From Bacillus sp. X1(2014) (GTDB lineage Bacteria > Bacillota > Bacilli > Bacillales_B > DSM-18226): a stretch of DNA of 64,000 nt. Of this stretch, positions 36,249-47,395 are shown piece after piece (the stretch's first letter is position 1; every line of letters starts with the position of its first letter). Below the pieces are notes generated by a model. That model was not told the origin of the DNA, ran no database searches, and saw only the letters and a program-made list of their open reading frames with translations. The stretch is from assembly GCF_007678255.1 (NCBI RefSeq), contig NZ_VEED01000003.1, positions 395,472 through 459,471 on the forward strand. Direction: 5' to 3'. Position numbers and translations under genes: made by a program.

Positions 36249-36384
36249 CGGTAAATGAAAGAGGACTGGATTTACTGGGAAGAGGAAAAAAGCAGGCTAG
36301 CGTTAAATGAAAGAGGGCTGCATTTACCGGAAGGAGGAAAAAAAGCCTAAGCGGTAAATGAAAGAGGACTACATTTACCGGGAG
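36249..36384. repeat. three tandem ~51-bp palindromic repeats
   Basis: In the gene-free stretch 36191-36660, three head-to-tail units start at 36249, 36301 and 36352. Each carries CGGTAAATGAAAGAGGACT (or a close variant) followed by ATTTACCGG, so it can fold as CGGTAAAT / ATTTACCG, then a purine-rich AAGAGGAAAAAAG tail. A loose CGGTAAAT recurs near 36510. Related units lie at 48866-48955. There are no unique spacers, so it is not CRISPR. Function unknown. Confidence 0.75.
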
Positions 36385-36667
36385 TAAATTACGTCCGTTT
36401 GTTTTGTAAAAGTAACATAAACCACACTTATCAACCTAAACCATTACGGATCACACTAATCGGGCTTTATGAACCGCTCTTATCCGGAGAGAAGCAAAAA
36501 AGAGCCCAAACGGTAAATTATATTTAATCAATACATCAAACTACAGTAGTCAATCCCCACACATGCCAAAAAAACTTCCTTATTTCTTGAAAAATTCACA
36601 ATTATCTTCGTTCTGCTTCTCATATATATTATATGCTTAACTTGAAAACATTTGGGAGGTGCTCTAA

Positions 36668-36922
36668 TTGTATAAACTGCAAATATATAATGCTCAAACC
36701 CAAGAAATACTTCGTGAAAAGATGTATAAGAAACCGGATCTTATTTTAAGTTTACTAGAATCAGGAGTAAAAGGTCAGGAATGTTTTCTATTTGATGAGG
36801 AACGTAGAACGTTAAAAGGAGATTATGTGAGCCATTCCGTTTTTATGGATGCGGATACGGAAGTTTATAAAGCGCTTTTTAACGTGAAATTATCAGAAAT
36901 ACAAGCAAGGATAGTTAAATAA
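36668..36922 (+). CDS. hypothetical protein, 84 aa
   Basis: 84-aa soluble protein, start TTG 36668 about 7 nt after GGGAGGTG. It is rich in charged residues, with YKLQIYNAQTQEIL at the N-terminus and FDEERRTLKGDYVSHSVFMD in the middle. No family recognised. Monocistronic between the glnA repeats and a palindromic terminator. The good ribosome site and normal codon use support a real gene. Confidence 0.65.
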   Translation: MYKLQIYNAQTQEILREKMYKKPDLILSLLESGVKGQECFLFDEERRTLKGDYVSHSVFMDADTEVYKALFNVKLSEIQARIVK

Positions 36923-36939
36923 ACTGCTTATATTAATTT

Positions 36940-36977
36940 GAGAAACGCCAAGATACAATTGTATCTTGGCGTTTCTC
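36940..36977. terminator. 38-bp perfect palindrome, bidirectional terminator
   Basis: Positions 36940-36977 are fully self-complementary, from GAGAAACGCCAAG to CTTGGCGTTTCTC, between convergent genes. It serves both strands, although the T-runs are short. Confidence 0.8.
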
Positions 36978-36982
36978 TTGAT

Positions 36983-37273
36983 TTATTCATTATTCTTTTC
37001 AGTCTGATTTAGTAGTTTGATTTTAGTAAGAATGGCATCACCGCCAATTCCAGCTATAACCGAAAAAAGGATATTTTCCACCAGTGAATTGGGCGCAGTA
37101 TATACAATAAGAATTAGCGCAGCAACCGCACCAAGGAGAAGTTCTTCTAAAAAGCCGAGATAAATGAATCTTTTCGTTTTCCTAGGCATGATGATTTTTC
37201 CGTGTTTACGAACATGTCCAACAATACCAACCATTCCACCAATTACTATAGAGAAAATAATGTCGACTAACAC
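36983..37273 (-). CDS. DUF4257 membrane protein
   Basis: 96 aa with three hydrophobic segments (about 2-20, 42-60, 68-82). Matches the DUF4257 pattern of small Bacillus membrane proteins, with glycine-rich VIGGMVGIVGH and IAGIGGDAILTKI. Function unknown. Confidence 0.7.
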   Translation of the reverse strand: MLVDIIFSIVIGGMVGIVGHVRKHGKIIMPRKTKRFIYLGFLEELLLGAVAALILIVYTAPNSLVENILFSVIAGIGGDAILTKIKLLNQTEKNNE

Positions 37274-37445
37274 CGTTTCTCAACCTCCTTAAGCCTAAAT
37301 TTTTTGGACCTAAGGTAAATCTTGGTGTAGTACAATTATATCAAACATTAACAACATGGGAATGAGTAAAAATACTGAATTTTCACTATATAAATTACAT
37401 GTTGTGATAAAAATGAAAAATTTTCCCAATAGCATGACGAAAAAA

Positions 37446-37469
37446 GAGCCTGCACCGTAGTGCAAACTC
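37446..37469 (-). terminator. lexA terminator
   Basis: Minus strand GAGTTTGCAC / GTGCAGGCTC (two G-U pairs), 4-nt loop, then T6 or more. Confidence 0.85.
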
Positions 37470-37473
37470 TCTA

Positions 37474-38097
37474 TTAATGAATATGCCGATAAACGCCAAT
37501 AACTTTTCCTAGAATTGAAACATTCCTTAATATAATAGGGTCCATTGTAGAATTTTCCGGCTGCAGGCGTATGTAATCTTTTTCCTTAAAAAATCTCTTA
37601 CAGGTGGCTTCATCTTCCTCGGTCATAGCTACAACGATATCACCGTTATTTGCGGTTGGCTGCTGTTTCACAATGACGTAGTCTCCATCTAGTATCCCAG
37701 CTTCTATCATACTCTCACCCATGATTTCTAGCATGAACACTTGTTCATCTGCAGGTGCAAGACTTTCTGGAAGCGGGAAAAATTCTTCGACATTCTCAAT
37801 AGCTGTAATTGGTAATCCTGCAGTTACTTTACCAACCACGGGAACATTTACTACCGCATTTCTTGGTATATGTGCAGCTATATCTGCTTCTAATATTTCA
37901 ATTGCTCTTGGTTTGGTTGGATCCCGTCTAATCAGTCCCTTGCTTTCTAACCTTGCTAAATGACCGTGAACAGTTGAGCTGGATGCTAGTCCAACTGCTT
38001 CTCCAATTTCTCTAACTGAAGGGGGATATCCTTTACTCTTAACCTCACTTTTAATGAAGTCTAAGATATCCTGCTGCCGCTTTGATATTTTAGCCAT
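37474..38097 (-). CDS. lexA: SOS repressor LexA
   Basis: 207-aa LexA with an N-terminal winged HTH ([20 protein letters not shown]), the Ala-Gly self-cleavage site in VTAGLPI, and catalytic Ser in GESMIEAG with Lys in [14 protein letters not shown]. Start ATG 38097, 8 nt after GAGGTGG; the GTG at 38109 lies in the ribosome site. Divergent from yneA with LexA boxes between them. Confidence 0.97.
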   Translation of the reverse strand: MAKISKRQQDILDFIKSEVKSKGYPPSVREIGEAVGLASSSTVHGHLARLESKGLIRRDPTKPRAIEILEADIAAHIPRNAVVNVPVVGKVTAGLPITAIENVEEFFPLPESLAPADEQVFMLEIMGESMIEAGILDGDYVIVKQQPTANNGDIVVAMTEEDEATCKRFFKEKDYIRLQPENSTMDPIILRNVSILGKVIGVYRHIH

Positions 38098-38158
38098 GAT
38101 AAAATCCACCTCGTCTGGTTTTTGTTGACTTTATTATACCATGTTCGTATTTTTTATA

Positions 38159-38238
38159 CAAACATAAGTTCGAAAAGATAGTTGACAACAAACAAACGTT
38201 CGACTTATAATCAAATTAATAAAACGAACATATATTCT
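38159..38238. promoter_or_regulatory. LexA boxes and yneA promoter
   Basis: Read on the minus strand: box 1 CGAACTTATGTTTG (38159-38172) and box 2 CGAACGTTTGTTTG (38189-38202). A weaker plus-strand CGAACATATATTCT lies at 38225-38238. Box 2 lies in the 18-bp spacer between TTGACA (38182-38187) and TATAAT (38206-38211), so LexA blocks yneA directly. Confidence 0.88.
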
Positions 38239-38256
38239 TAGTAGAGGTGTTTTTAT

Positions 38257-39242
<986 letters not shown>

Positions 39243-39320
39243 ACCTTTTGCCTTGTCATTAGGTTTTTTTTTTAGTAAAATCAGGTGTCATGTAAACAGG
39301 TAGAAAGGAAGGTTCACTCC

Positions 39321-39551
39321 ATGCTATCCAAAGAAAAAATGGCTAGAATTAACGAGTTGGCTAGAAAATCAAAATCAACGGGATTAACTGAAGCGGAAGC
39401 CAAAGAACAATCAAAATTAAGAAGCGAATATTTAGCAACATTCCGTTCTAATATGCTTGATACCCTAACCAACACAAAGTTCATTGATCCCGAGGGAAAT
39501 GATGTCACACCAGAAAAAATCAAAGCTAGGAAAAAAAATACTCTTCACTAA
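39321..39551 (+). CDS. ynzC: DUF896 protein YnzC
   Basis: 76-aa helical protein. MARINELARKSKSTGLTEAE and EQSKLRSEYL are the DUF896 signature. Start ATG 39321 behind GAAAGGAAGG. SOS-cluster member of unknown function. A weak stem (GGATACAA / TTGTATTCC, 39561-39580) with T6 follows as terminator. Confidence 0.92.
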   Translation: MLSKEKMARINELARKSKSTGLTEAEAKEQSKLRSEYLATFRSNMLDTLTNTKFIDPEGNDVTPEKIKARKKNTLH

Positions 39552-39729
39552 AAAATTCAGGGATACAATTTTTGTATTCCTTTTTTACATAGAACGACAA
39601 TTACTGTGTCAAACTAAAAAATAAAGTGGGTTTTGTCTCTTAGTATTATGCTATTTGTTGAATAAAACACGGTATCAATATAAAATTGAAATGTACTTAG
39701 TACCTAGTCATTAGGAAAGGATGTAATTC

Positions 39730-41736
39730 ATGTTTAATAATATTGATGATTTATCTGTTACCTCGATCCGAACCTTATCGATTGATGCAATTGAGAAAGC
39801 AAACTCTGGACATCCAGGTATGCCAATGGGTGCAGCGCCAATGGCATATACTTTATGGACTCGTTTCATGAACCAAAATCCGAAGAATCCACGCTGGTTT
39901 AACCGTGATCGTTTTGTTTTATCTGCTGGACATGGATCAGCGTTGTTATACAGCATGCTTCACTTGTCTGGTTTCAATTTAAGTATGGATGACCTAAAAC
40001 AATTCCGTCAATGGGGCTCAAAAACACCTGGTCACCCTGAATACGGCCACACAGAAGGTGTAGAAGCAACAACTGGCCCACTTGGACAAGGGATTGCAAT
40101 GGCAGTGGGAATGGCAATGGCAGAACGCCATGTTGCAAGTGTATATAACAAAGATAAGTATGAACTTGTGAACCATTTTACATACAGCATTTGTGGAGAT
40201 GGCGATTTGATGGAGGGTGTATCTGCAGAAGCAGCTTCACTTGCAGGCCACTTGAAACTAGGCCGTTTAGTGGTCCTATATGACTCAAACGATATCTCTC
40301 TAGATGGTGACTTAAATAAGTCTTTTTCAGAAAGTGTCAAAGATCGATTCCTATCCTACGGCTGGCAATATCTTCGTGTCGAGGACGGAAACAATCTAGA
40401 GGAAATCGCAAAAGCACTTGAAGAATCAAGAAATGATTTAGAACGACCAACGATGATTGAAGTAAGAACAGTAATCGGTTATGGTTCACCAAACCGTGCG
40501 GGTACATCAGGTGTTCATGGTTCACCACTTGGAGCTGATGAATTAAAACTTACTAAAGAATCTTATAAATGGACTTTTGAAGAAGATTTCCATGTACCGC
40601 AGGAAGTCTACGACAACTTCCAAAAGCTTATCGTTGAAAATGGCGAGAAAAAGGAAAAAGAGTGGAATGACCTTTTCGCTCAATATAAAAAAGAATACCC
40701 TGAATTAGCAGCTCAGCTTGAACAAGCATTAAATAATGAGCTTCCAGAGGGTTGGGATAAGGAGATCCCTGTCTATAGTGAAGGGAAAAGCCTTGCAAGC
40801 CGTGCCTCATCAGGTGAAGTAATTAATGGTATTGCTAAAAATCTTCCAATTTTTATTGGTGGATCAGCAGACCTTGCAGGATCTAATAAAACGATGATCA
40901 AAGGTACGAAAGACTTTATGCCAGGATCTTATGAAGGCCGCAATATCTGGTTTGGTGTTCGTGAATTTGGAATGGGTGCTGCAATGAACGGGATTGCTCT
41001 TCATGGCGGAGTAAAAGTTTTTGGCGGAACATTCTTTGTCTTCTCTGATTACTTACGTCCAGCAATTCGCCTAGCTGCGTTGATGGGATTACCTGTTACC
41101 TATGTATTTACGCATGATAGTATTGCTGTTGGGGAAGATGGACCAACACACGAACCGGTAGAACAATTGGCAGCATTACGTGCAATGTCAGGAATTTCAG
41201 TGATTCGTCCTGCTGACGGAAATGAAACTGCGGCAGCATGGAAGCTTGCTGTTGAGTCAACAAACAAACCAACTGCACTTGTGTTAACTCGTCAGGATTT
41301 ACCTACATTAAAAGGAACTGATGCCAATGCTTATGAAGGTGTTTCTAAAGGTGCCTATGTGGTTTCTCCTTCTGAGAGAGAAACTCCAGATGCATTGTTA
41401 TTAGCAACTGGATCTGAAGTAAGCCTTGCAGTAGCAGCTCAAAAAGCACTTGCTGGAGAAGGGGTTCATGTTTCTGTCGTAAGTATGCCTTCATGGGATC
41501 GCTTTGAGCAACAATCTCAAGAATACAAAGACTCTATCTTACCAAGAAGCGTGAAAAAGCGTCTTGGAATTGAAGTTGGTTCATCATTTGGCTGGCACAA
41601 ATATACTGGTGACGAAGGCGATGTATTAGCGATTGATCACTTCGGAGCGTCAGCACCAGGAGAAAAGATTATGGAAGAATTCGGTTTCACTGTAGATAAT
41701 GTAGCTGCACGTGTAAAAGCACTTTTGCAAAAATAA
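39730..41736 (+). CDS. tkt: transketolase
   Basis: 668-aa TPP enzyme of the non-oxidative pentose phosphate pathway. [17 protein letters not shown] is at the N-terminus and the TPP motif [19 protein letters not shown] (about 155) follows. The substrate-phosphate/His motifs [18 protein letters not shown] are also present. Monocistronic with its own terminator. Confidence 0.97.
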   Translation: MFNNIDDLSVTSIRTLSIDAIEKANSGHPGMPMGAAPMAYTLWTRFMNQNPKNPRWFNRDRFVLSAGHGSALLYSMLHLSGFNLSMDDLKQFRQWGSKTPGHPEYGHTEGVEATTGPLGQGIAMAVGMAMAERHVASVYNKDKYELVNHFTYSICGDGDLMEGVSAEAASLAGHLKLGRLVVLYDSNDISLDGDLNKSFSESVKDRFLSYGWQYLRVEDGNNLEEIAKALEESRNDLERPTMIEVRTVIGYGSPNRAGTSGVHGSPLGADELKLTKESYKWTFEEDFHVPQEVYDNFQKLIVENGEKKEKEWNDLFAQYKKEYPELAAQLEQALNNELPEGWDKEIPVYSEGKSLASRASSGEVINGIAKNLPIFIGGSADLAGSNKTMIKGTKDFMPGSYEGRNIWFGVREFGMGAAMNGIALHGGVKVFGGTFFVFSDYLRPAIRLAALMGLPVTYVFTHDSIAVGEDGPTHEPVEQLAALRAMSGISVIRPADGNETAAAWKLAVESTNKPTALVLTRQDLPTLKGTDANAYEGVSKGAYVVSPSERETPDALLLATGSEVSLAVAAQKALAGEGVHVSVVSMPSWDRFEQQSQEYKDSILPRSVKKRLGIEVGSSFGWHKYTGDEGDVLAIDHFGASAPGEKIMEEFGFTVDNVAARVKALLQK

Positions 41737-41751
41737 GATTGTAATTTTTAG

Positions 41752-41781
41752 GAGAGCGGAATTTATCCGTTCTCTTTTTTT
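41752..41781 (+). terminator. tkt terminator
   Basis: GAGAGCGGA / TCCGTTCTC (one G-U) and T7. Confidence 0.88.
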
Positions 41782-41913
41782 GTGTGGAAAGAAAATTTTT
41801 ATAATAATATGAACAAAGAATTTTTGCAGGAAAATTCATAAAATCTACCGAAATATAAAAAATAGCTTGCAATTCTGATAATCGACAAAAATAGTGGAAG
41901 TTTTTGGCGCCGT

Positions 41914-41941
41914 AAGACAAATGTTTCGCTTGTCTTTTTTT
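41914..41941 (+). terminator. hairpin ahead of sirA
   Basis: AAGACAA / TTGTCTT with a 9-nt loop and T-run, merging into a TATAAT at 41941-41946. It may be a second terminator that overlaps the sirA promoter. A one-mismatch Spo0A box (TGTCGAT on the minus strand, about 41881-41887) lies upstream. Confidence 0.5.
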
Positions 41942-41978
41942 ATAATAGTAAAAAGGGTAACCAACGAAGGAGAGAACA

Positions 41979-42422
41979 GTGGTGAGAAAATATCAGCTAT
42001 ATTTAATAGAAGATGAATTTGCGACCCATTACTTCGGAAGAGAGCGATTGTTTTTTCAGCTTTTTCAAGAGAATCATAAAGCGAACGGTGAGCTTAAATT
42101 TATAACCCAAAAACAAATTTCCTATATAACAAGAAAAGTCGAGGCACTAAAGATCCATCAACTTATTCAAAAGCAGCTTGGAAAAATAAAGGGATTTAAA
42201 GCAGAAAATGGTGCATATTCGATGGAATTAAGCGGAAAACTAAGTACGGCAAAGTTAGAAGTTTTCCAAGATTTAATTACCATTGATGCACAAGGGAGCT
42301 ATGAAGCCGAGACTGCTTTTTTTGAAGTGTTAAGAAAATGTGAGTCATCCTTTTTAGCGCTTGACCTTGAACATCAACGATACGGTTGGTTAAAACCGAT
42401 AAAAGAAAGAAAATTTATCTGA
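41979..42422 (+). CDS. sirA: replication inhibitor SirA
   Basis: 147-aa homologue of B. subtilis SirA (YneE), which binds DnaA domain I and blocks new rounds of replication in sporulating cells. YQLYLIEDEFATHYFGRER matches the N-terminal signature. The start is GTG 41979 after AAGGAG; a second GTG follows immediately. Same position between tkt and yneF as in B. subtilis. Confidence 0.9.
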   Translation: MVRKYQLYLIEDEFATHYFGRERLFFQLFQENHKANGELKFITQKQISYITRKVEALKIHQLIQKQLGKIKGFKAENGAYSMELSGKLSTAKLEVFQDLITIDAQGSYEAETAFFEVLRKCESSFLALDLEHQRYGWLKPIKERKFI

Positions 42423-42493
42423 TTGCAGATATTGTCTAATCGTGTTTTATTTAGTACACTGTATGGTAGACAACACGAAGGAGGAAGTTGAAT

Positions 42494-42706
42494 ATGTATT
42501 ACGTTCTAGTTGGTATACTGGCATTAGCAGCTGGTGTAGCACTAGGATTTTTCATTGCTCGTAAATATATGATGAGCTACTTAAAGAAAAATCCGCCTAT
42601 CAATGAACAAATGCTGAAAATGATGATGATGCAAATGGGTCAAAAACCATCACAAAAGAAGATCAACCAAATGATGGCTGCCATGAACAAGCAACAATCT
42701 AAATAA
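42494..42706 (+). CDS. yneF: UPF0154 membrane protein YneF
   Basis: 70 aa with a single N-terminal transmembrane helix (about 3-24, ending GFFIARKYM), then a Met/Lys/Gln-rich cytoplasmic part ([20 protein letters not shown]). Start ATG 42494 behind AGGAGG. Role unknown; conserved in Firmicutes. Confidence 0.93.
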   Translation: MYYVLVGILALAAGVALGFFIARKYMMSYLKKNPPINEQMLKMMMMQMGQKPSQKKINQMMAAMNKQQSK

Positions 42707-42742
42707 ACGGACAAGCAAACACGATCCGATTAGACCAATAAT

Positions 42743-42786
42743 AAACCACCTTTCTGAATTTATTAAATTCCGACAGGTGGTTTTTA
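42743..42786 (+). terminator. yneF terminator
   Basis: AAACCACCT / AGGTGGTTT stem with long loop and T-rich tail. Confidence 0.85.
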
Positions 42787-42889
42787 TTTTAATAAAAATC
42801 AGATATTATGACGAATTTATGAAACAAATAGGGATCGAAGAGAACGCTTTCATTTGTGTCGTATAATAGTAGGGACGGGAGGAGATTAG

Positions 42890-43186
42890 ATGAAAATTGA
42901 CTTGGTTCCTACTACTGTTGTTCAAAGTAATAAGAATTGTGTATTTTGTGGTGATCTATTTGATTATCTGGCCCTTGTAAATGGGGAGAACATACTTGAG
43001 GAATTAAAAAATTTCGATCCCCAAAAAGCGGTTACGGACCAGGTGGTTGTTCTGAAGAAGAGCTCAGGCAATAGCACCAAACAACAGAATATCGATTTAG
43101 AAATTACGGTTCGATGCCCTCATTGCAATTCAAATAATAGGTTTACTGGCTTTTTCGGTGATGCGGATAAACTAATAGAATTTTAA
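42890..43186 (+). CDS. hypothetical zinc-ribbon-like protein
   Basis: 98 aa with two CxxC pairs, NCVFCGD (near residue 17) and RCPHCNSN (near 75), which could form a split zinc ribbon around a charged insert. GGAGG ribosome site and a terminator frame it as a single gene. No named family recognised. Confidence 0.7.
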   Translation: MKIDLVPTTVVQSNKNCVFCGDLFDYLALVNGENILEELKNFDPQKAVTDQVVVLKKSSGNSTKQQNIDLEITVRCPHCNSNNRFTGFFGDADKLIEF

Positions 43187-43194
43187 GTTAAAAG

Positions 43195-43218
43195 CACCCA
43201 TATAATTGGGTGTTTTTT
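43195..43218 (+). terminator. terminator
   Basis: CACCCA / TGGGTG, 6-nt loop, T6. Confidence 0.85.
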
Positions 43219-43337
43219 CATGTGTAGATCATATTCTTAATCTTCCTTATTTTAATAATATTTGGTAAAATTAAACCTCAGTTATTGGATTAATTTTCCT
43301 AACAGCATAAATTTTCTTGTGTTTTGGGGGCGGTTGG

Positions 43338-45089
43338 ATGAAAGTCTTTTTAGACTTAGGCTGGTATTTTAAGAAAGAAAAAAAGGCGTATATTTCTGGG
43401 ATATTCATTTTAATGCTTGTGGCAGTCCTTCAGCTTGTGCCACCAAAGGTTATTGGAATCATTGCTGACGAAATAAAGGATGGGACCATGACAAAGGTGA
43501 TACTCCTTCAGTGGATAGGGGCACTCGTTGCTGTAGGCTTGGCTATGTATGTTCTTCGCTTTTATTGGAGAGTGATGATCTTTGGTTCATCCGTAAAACT
43601 TAGTAGACTGCTGCGGAATCGACTGTATCAGCACTTTACCAATATGTCCCCATCATTCTACCAAAAACGTCGGATTGGCGATTTAATGGCCCATGCCACA
43701 AACGATCTGCAAGCGATTCAGCAAACAGCTGGGGTTGGCGTGTTAACCTTTGTAGATTCACTTTCTACGGGTGGGTTTGTTATCTGTGCGATGGCATTTA
43801 CGATCAGCTGGAAATTAACATTAATTTGTTTGATTCCAATGCCCTTTATGGTCATCCTTACGAGTTGGTTTGGAACGATGCTCCATCGAACCTTTTATCA
43901 GGCACAAGAAGCCTTTTCGTCCTTAAATGATAAAACACAGGAAAGTATTACTGGGATTAAAGTCATTAAGACGTTTGGGCAGGAGAAGGAAGATATTGAG
44001 GATTTTCGGAAGCAATCAGAAGATGTTGTTCAAAAAAATATAACTGTTGCAAAAATTGATTCGCTGTTTGATCCAACGATATCTATTATTGTGGGAATTT
44101 CTTTCTTTTTATCGATTGTATTTGGTTCCAGGTATGTACTTAATGGGGAATTAACGATCGGACAATTACTTTCGTTTACTACATATTTGGGGTTGCTAAT
44201 CTGGCCGATGCTTGCATTTGGCTGGTTGTTTAATATTGTTGAGCGGGGCAGGGCTTCCTATGACCGTGTCACCTTGCTCCTTCAGGAAAAAGTAGATATT
44301 ACCGATCGTGAGGATGCCTTAAACGTTGTGCCGGCAGGAAAAATAAAATTCGACCTTGCGAAGTTTACCTACCCAGGTGAAACTGAACCTGTTTTAAAGG
44401 ATATTCACTTTTCACTGCAAGCAGGGGAAACACTTGGCATTGTGGGTAAAACGGGTGCCGGGAAAACAACACTATTAAAGCTGCTTATTCGAGAGTTTGA
44501 TAGTTATCAAGGGGAAATTACCTTTGGAGGGAAGACACTTCAAGCCTACAAACTTGAAAAATTACGTGAAGCGATTGGGTATGTACCGCAAGACCACTTT
44601 TTGTTTTCGGCTACAGTCGGTGAAAACATCGCCTTTACAAATCCTAACGCCACTAAAGAGGAAGTAAAGAATGCCGCAAAGTTAGCGAATATCCACGATG
44701 ACATCCTCCAATTTGTAGATGGTTATCATACGGTTGTTGGAGAAAGAGGTGTGTCCTTATCTGGCGGGCAGAAACAGAGGATTTCGATTGCCCGGGCTAT
44801 TTTAATGAATCCAGAAGTATTGGTTCTCGACGATTCTTTATCTGCAGTAGATGCAAAAACAGAAGAAGCCATCCTTTCCTCGTTAAGACAGAACCGGGAA
44901 GGAAAAACAACCATTATTACTTCTCACCGATTGAGTGCAATTCAACATGCCAATCTCATTCTTGTGCTCGAAGAAGGTAAGATTGTCGAAAGAGGCACCC
45001 ATGAGGCATTAATGGAAATGGGCGGATGGTATAACCAAATGTATTTACGCCAGCAGCTAGAAGAGCTGGTCGAGCATGGAGGACAATAA
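43338..45089 (+). CDS. ABC exporter half-transporter A (YheI/BmrC-like)
   Basis: 583-aa TMD-NBD fusion with six N-terminal helices and a C-terminal ATPase. Walker A is GKTGAGKTT, the signature LSGGQKQR, and Walker B LVLDDSLSAVD, in which the catalytic Glu is replaced by Asp. That makes one degenerate ATP site in a heterodimer, as in BmrC. Start ATG 43338 after GGGGG; a TTG at 43317 would add seven residues. Coupled to 45091. Confidence 0.88.
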   Translation: MKVFLDLGWYFKKEKKAYISGIFILMLVAVLQLVPPKVIGIIADEIKDGTMTKVILLQWIGALVAVGLAMYVLRFYWRVMIFGSSVKLSRLLRNRLYQHFTNMSPSFYQKRRIGDLMAHATNDLQAIQQTAGVGVLTFVDSLSTGGFVICAMAFTISWKLTLICLIPMPFMVILTSWFGTMLHRTFYQAQEAFSSLNDKTQESITGIKVIKTFGQEKEDIEDFRKQSEDVVQKNITVAKIDSLFDPTISIIVGISFFLSIVFGSRYVLNGELTIGQLLSFTTYLGLLIWPMLAFGWLFNIVERGRASYDRVTLLLQEKVDITDREDALNVVPAGKIKFDLAKFTYPGETEPVLKDIHFSLQAGETLGIVGKTGAGKTTLLKLLIREFDSYQGEITFGGKTLQAYKLEKLREAIGYVPQDHFLFSATVGENIAFTNPNATKEEVKNAAKLANIHDDILQFVDGYHTVVGERGVSLSGGQKQRISIARAILMNPEVLVLDDSLSAVDAKTEEAILSSLRQNREGKTTIITSHRLSAIQHANLILVLEEGKIVERGTHEALMEMGGWYNQMYLRQQLEELVEHGGQ

Positions 45090-45090
45090 T

Positions 45091-46884
45091 ATGGAAGAGA
45101 AAATACAGCTTTCTGACCGTGAACAACGAAATATATTATTTCGGCTGCTGTCCTACACGAAACCGCATAAAAAACTGGTAGGAATGGCATTTATCTTTCT
45201 ATTATTAACAACCATCGGTGATATTGTCCTTCCGATCTTAGTCAAAATTTTTATCGATGATTATTTAACGCCAGGAAAGCTCACCTTTCAACCTCTATTA
45301 ATCCTTGGCTCCACATATATGGGCATTCAAATCATCAAAGCTATTCTGATGTTTTTTCAATTTGTAAAATTCCAAGAGCTTGCTTTAAAAATTATCCAGC
45401 AACTTCGAATAGATGTTTTTTCTAAAGTTCAGTCACTTGGGTTAAAATATTTTGATCAAACACCTGCCGGCAGTATTGTTTCCAGGGTAACGAATGATAC
45501 CGAAGCGATTAAAGACATGTTTGTGACCGTTATTGCAACGTTTATCCAAGGTGGGTTTTTATTATCGGGGATTTTTATTGCAATGTTTATCTTGAATATC
45601 AAGCTTGGATTATTATGTGTCATTATCCTTCCAATGCTGTTATTTGTCATGAACCTCTATCGAAAGTTAAGTTCACGATTCTACCTTGATATGCGTGAAC
45701 GCCTGAGCCAGTTGAATGCCAAGCTAAGTGAATCTTTATCAGGAATGGGCATCATTCAAGTGTTTCGTCAGGAAAAAAGACTCCGTGCTGAATTTGGAAT
45801 GATAAATGACCAGCACTTTGAGGCAGGAATGAAGAATCTGAAAATTGACGGCCTTCTGTTAAGACCAGCAATTGATTTGATTTACGTTTTAGCATTAATC
45901 ATTGTGTTATCATATTTTGGGCTCACTTCTTTGAACCATGTGATTGAAATTGGGGTTTTATATGCCTTTATCAACTATCTGGATCGTTTTTTTGAACCGG
46001 TTAATCAAATGATGATGAGACTTTCCTTGTACCAGCAAGCGATCGTCGCAGGATCGCGCGTCTTTAAATTATTAGATGAGGAAGAGTTAGCACCCGCACA
46101 AAAGGAAGAGAACAGCCAATCGATTGACCAAGGAAAGATTGAATTTAAGGATTTAAGTTTTTCCTATAATGGGAAGCAGGATGTACTTAAATCTATTTCT
46201 TTCACTGCGAATCCAGGCGAAACCGTCGCCTTAGTTGGTCATACAGGAAGCGGAAAAAGCTCCATTATTAATCTGCTGATGCGGTTCTATGAATATGAAC
46301 GGGGTGACATTTTCATTGACGGTCAATCAATTCGAAATTTCACAAAGGCAGAACTCCGGGAGAAAATGGGCCTTGTTTTACAGGATCCATTTTTATTCTT
46401 CGGAACGGTAAAGGACAATATCCGCCTGCATGCTAATGACATGACGGACGAACAAGTGGAAGAGGCGGCGAGGTTTGTCCAGGCCCATTCTTTTATCGAA
46501 AAATTGGAGAATGGTTTTGATCATAAGGTAGTAGAGCGAGGGACCACCTTCTCTAGCGGTCAAAGGCAATTAATCGCCTTTGCTAGAACGATTGCGACTA
46601 ATCCGAAGATATTGGTCCTTGATGAAGCGACTGCCAATATTGATACAGAAACAGAGGAAGCCATTCAAACAGCCCTCGCCAAAATGCGAAAAGGTCGAAC
46701 AACCATTGCGATTGCCCACCGGCTGTCAACGATTCAGGATGCTGATTTAATCTTAGTTTTGCACCAGGGAGAAATTGTTGAAAGGGGAACCCATCAAGAA
46801 CTACTTGCTCTAGGTGGGTTATACCATAAAATGTTCCTTTTACAAAATGGAGTGGTAGAACGTCTTGAGGATGTTGTTAACTAA
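45091..46884 (+). CDS. ABC exporter half-transporter B (YheH/BmrD-like)
   Basis: 597-aa partner of the preceding gene, starting 1 bp after its stop. Six helices and an NBD with Walker A GHTGSGKSS, an intact Walker B LVLDEATANID, but signature FSSGQRQL instead of LSGGQ. The complementary defects predict one consensus and one degenerate ATP site at the heterodimer interface. Multidrug or lipid export is likely; substrate unknown. Start ATG 45091, 7 nt after GGAGGA. Confidence 0.88.
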   Translation: MEEKIQLSDREQRNILFRLLSYTKPHKKLVGMAFIFLLLTTIGDIVLPILVKIFIDDYLTPGKLTFQPLLILGSTYMGIQIIKAILMFFQFVKFQELALKIIQQLRIDVFSKVQSLGLKYFDQTPAGSIVSRVTNDTEAIKDMFVTVIATFIQGGFLLSGIFIAMFILNIKLGLLCVIILPMLLFVMNLYRKLSSRFYLDMRERLSQLNAKLSESLSGMGIIQVFRQEKRLRAEFGMINDQHFEAGMKNLKIDGLLLRPAIDLIYVLALIIVLSYFGLTSLNHVIEIGVLYAFINYLDRFFEPVNQMMMRLSLYQQAIVAGSRVFKLLDEEELAPAQKEENSQSIDQGKIEFKDLSFSYNGKQDVLKSISFTANPGETVALVGHTGSGKSSIINLLMRFYEYERGDIFIDGQSIRNFTKAELREKMGLVLQDPFLFFGTVKDNIRLHANDMTDEQVEEAARFVQAHSFIEKLENGFDHKVVERGTTFSSGQRQLIAFARTIATNPKILVLDEATANIDTETEEAIQTALAKMRKGRTTIAIAHRLSTIQDADLILVLHQGEIVERGTHQELLALGGLYHKMFLLQNGVVERLEDVVN

Positions 46885-46890
46885 TGAAGA

Positions 46891-46916
46891 AAGCCTGGCA
46901 TCGCTGCCAGGCTTTT
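46891..46916 (+). terminator. ABC operon terminator
   Basis: AAGCCTGGCA / TGCCAGGCTT with TCGC loop and T-rich tail. Confidence 0.9.
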
Positions 46917-46939
46917 AGTATTTTTATAGGAGTTTTTTC

Positions 46940-47116
46940 TTAACAGGCTGAAGAAGGAACCTTTTTTATATATATTCGATGATATTCATTTAAGAGGTGG
47001 TCAAGCTCCTGGCTGTAGCGAATCGCAACGGAGGATGTCAAGCCGTTACTAGTAGCGACTTGAATTAATTCAGCTCGTTTTTTTTCAATTAATTTAACTA
47101 AATCATTCTTTGTCAC
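46940..47116 (-). CDS. Spo0E-like aspartyl-phosphate phosphatase (YnzD-type)
   Basis: 58 aa, helix-loop-helix with the family signature SQELDHLLNEY. Such proteins dephosphorylate Spo0A~P and restrain sporulation. Start GTG 47116 behind GGAAAGGAAA; a TTG start at 47185 lacks a ribosome site. Position near ccdA matches ynzD of B. subtilis. Confidence 0.85.
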   Translation of the reverse strand: MTKNDLVKLIEKKRAELIQVATSNGLTSSVAIRYSQELDHLLNEYHRIYIKKVPSSAC

Positions 47117-47395
47117 GGCCGATTTCCTTTCCAGAGTAACCCCTAAATATTGGTTAAAACAGAATACTAATATACCAAATTTCAATTGGTTTTACTAGTA
47201 TAACCTATGTTGTAAATTTTTTCAAAGAGAATTGTAAATAAATATCCATCCAATTTATGCATATACATTTTGTAAAGGACTATTTGTAAAATGCAGAAAA
47301 ACCAGCGGCGACACAAAATATTCAAGTTCATCATTATCATTTATATCAAACATTTGTTAGAATAGAAACGTATCGACTATAGTGGGAGTGTTAAT

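Noticed and set aside
36249..36384. CRISPR array
   Set aside because: Units are tandem and near-identical with no unique spacers, only three copies and no cas genes.
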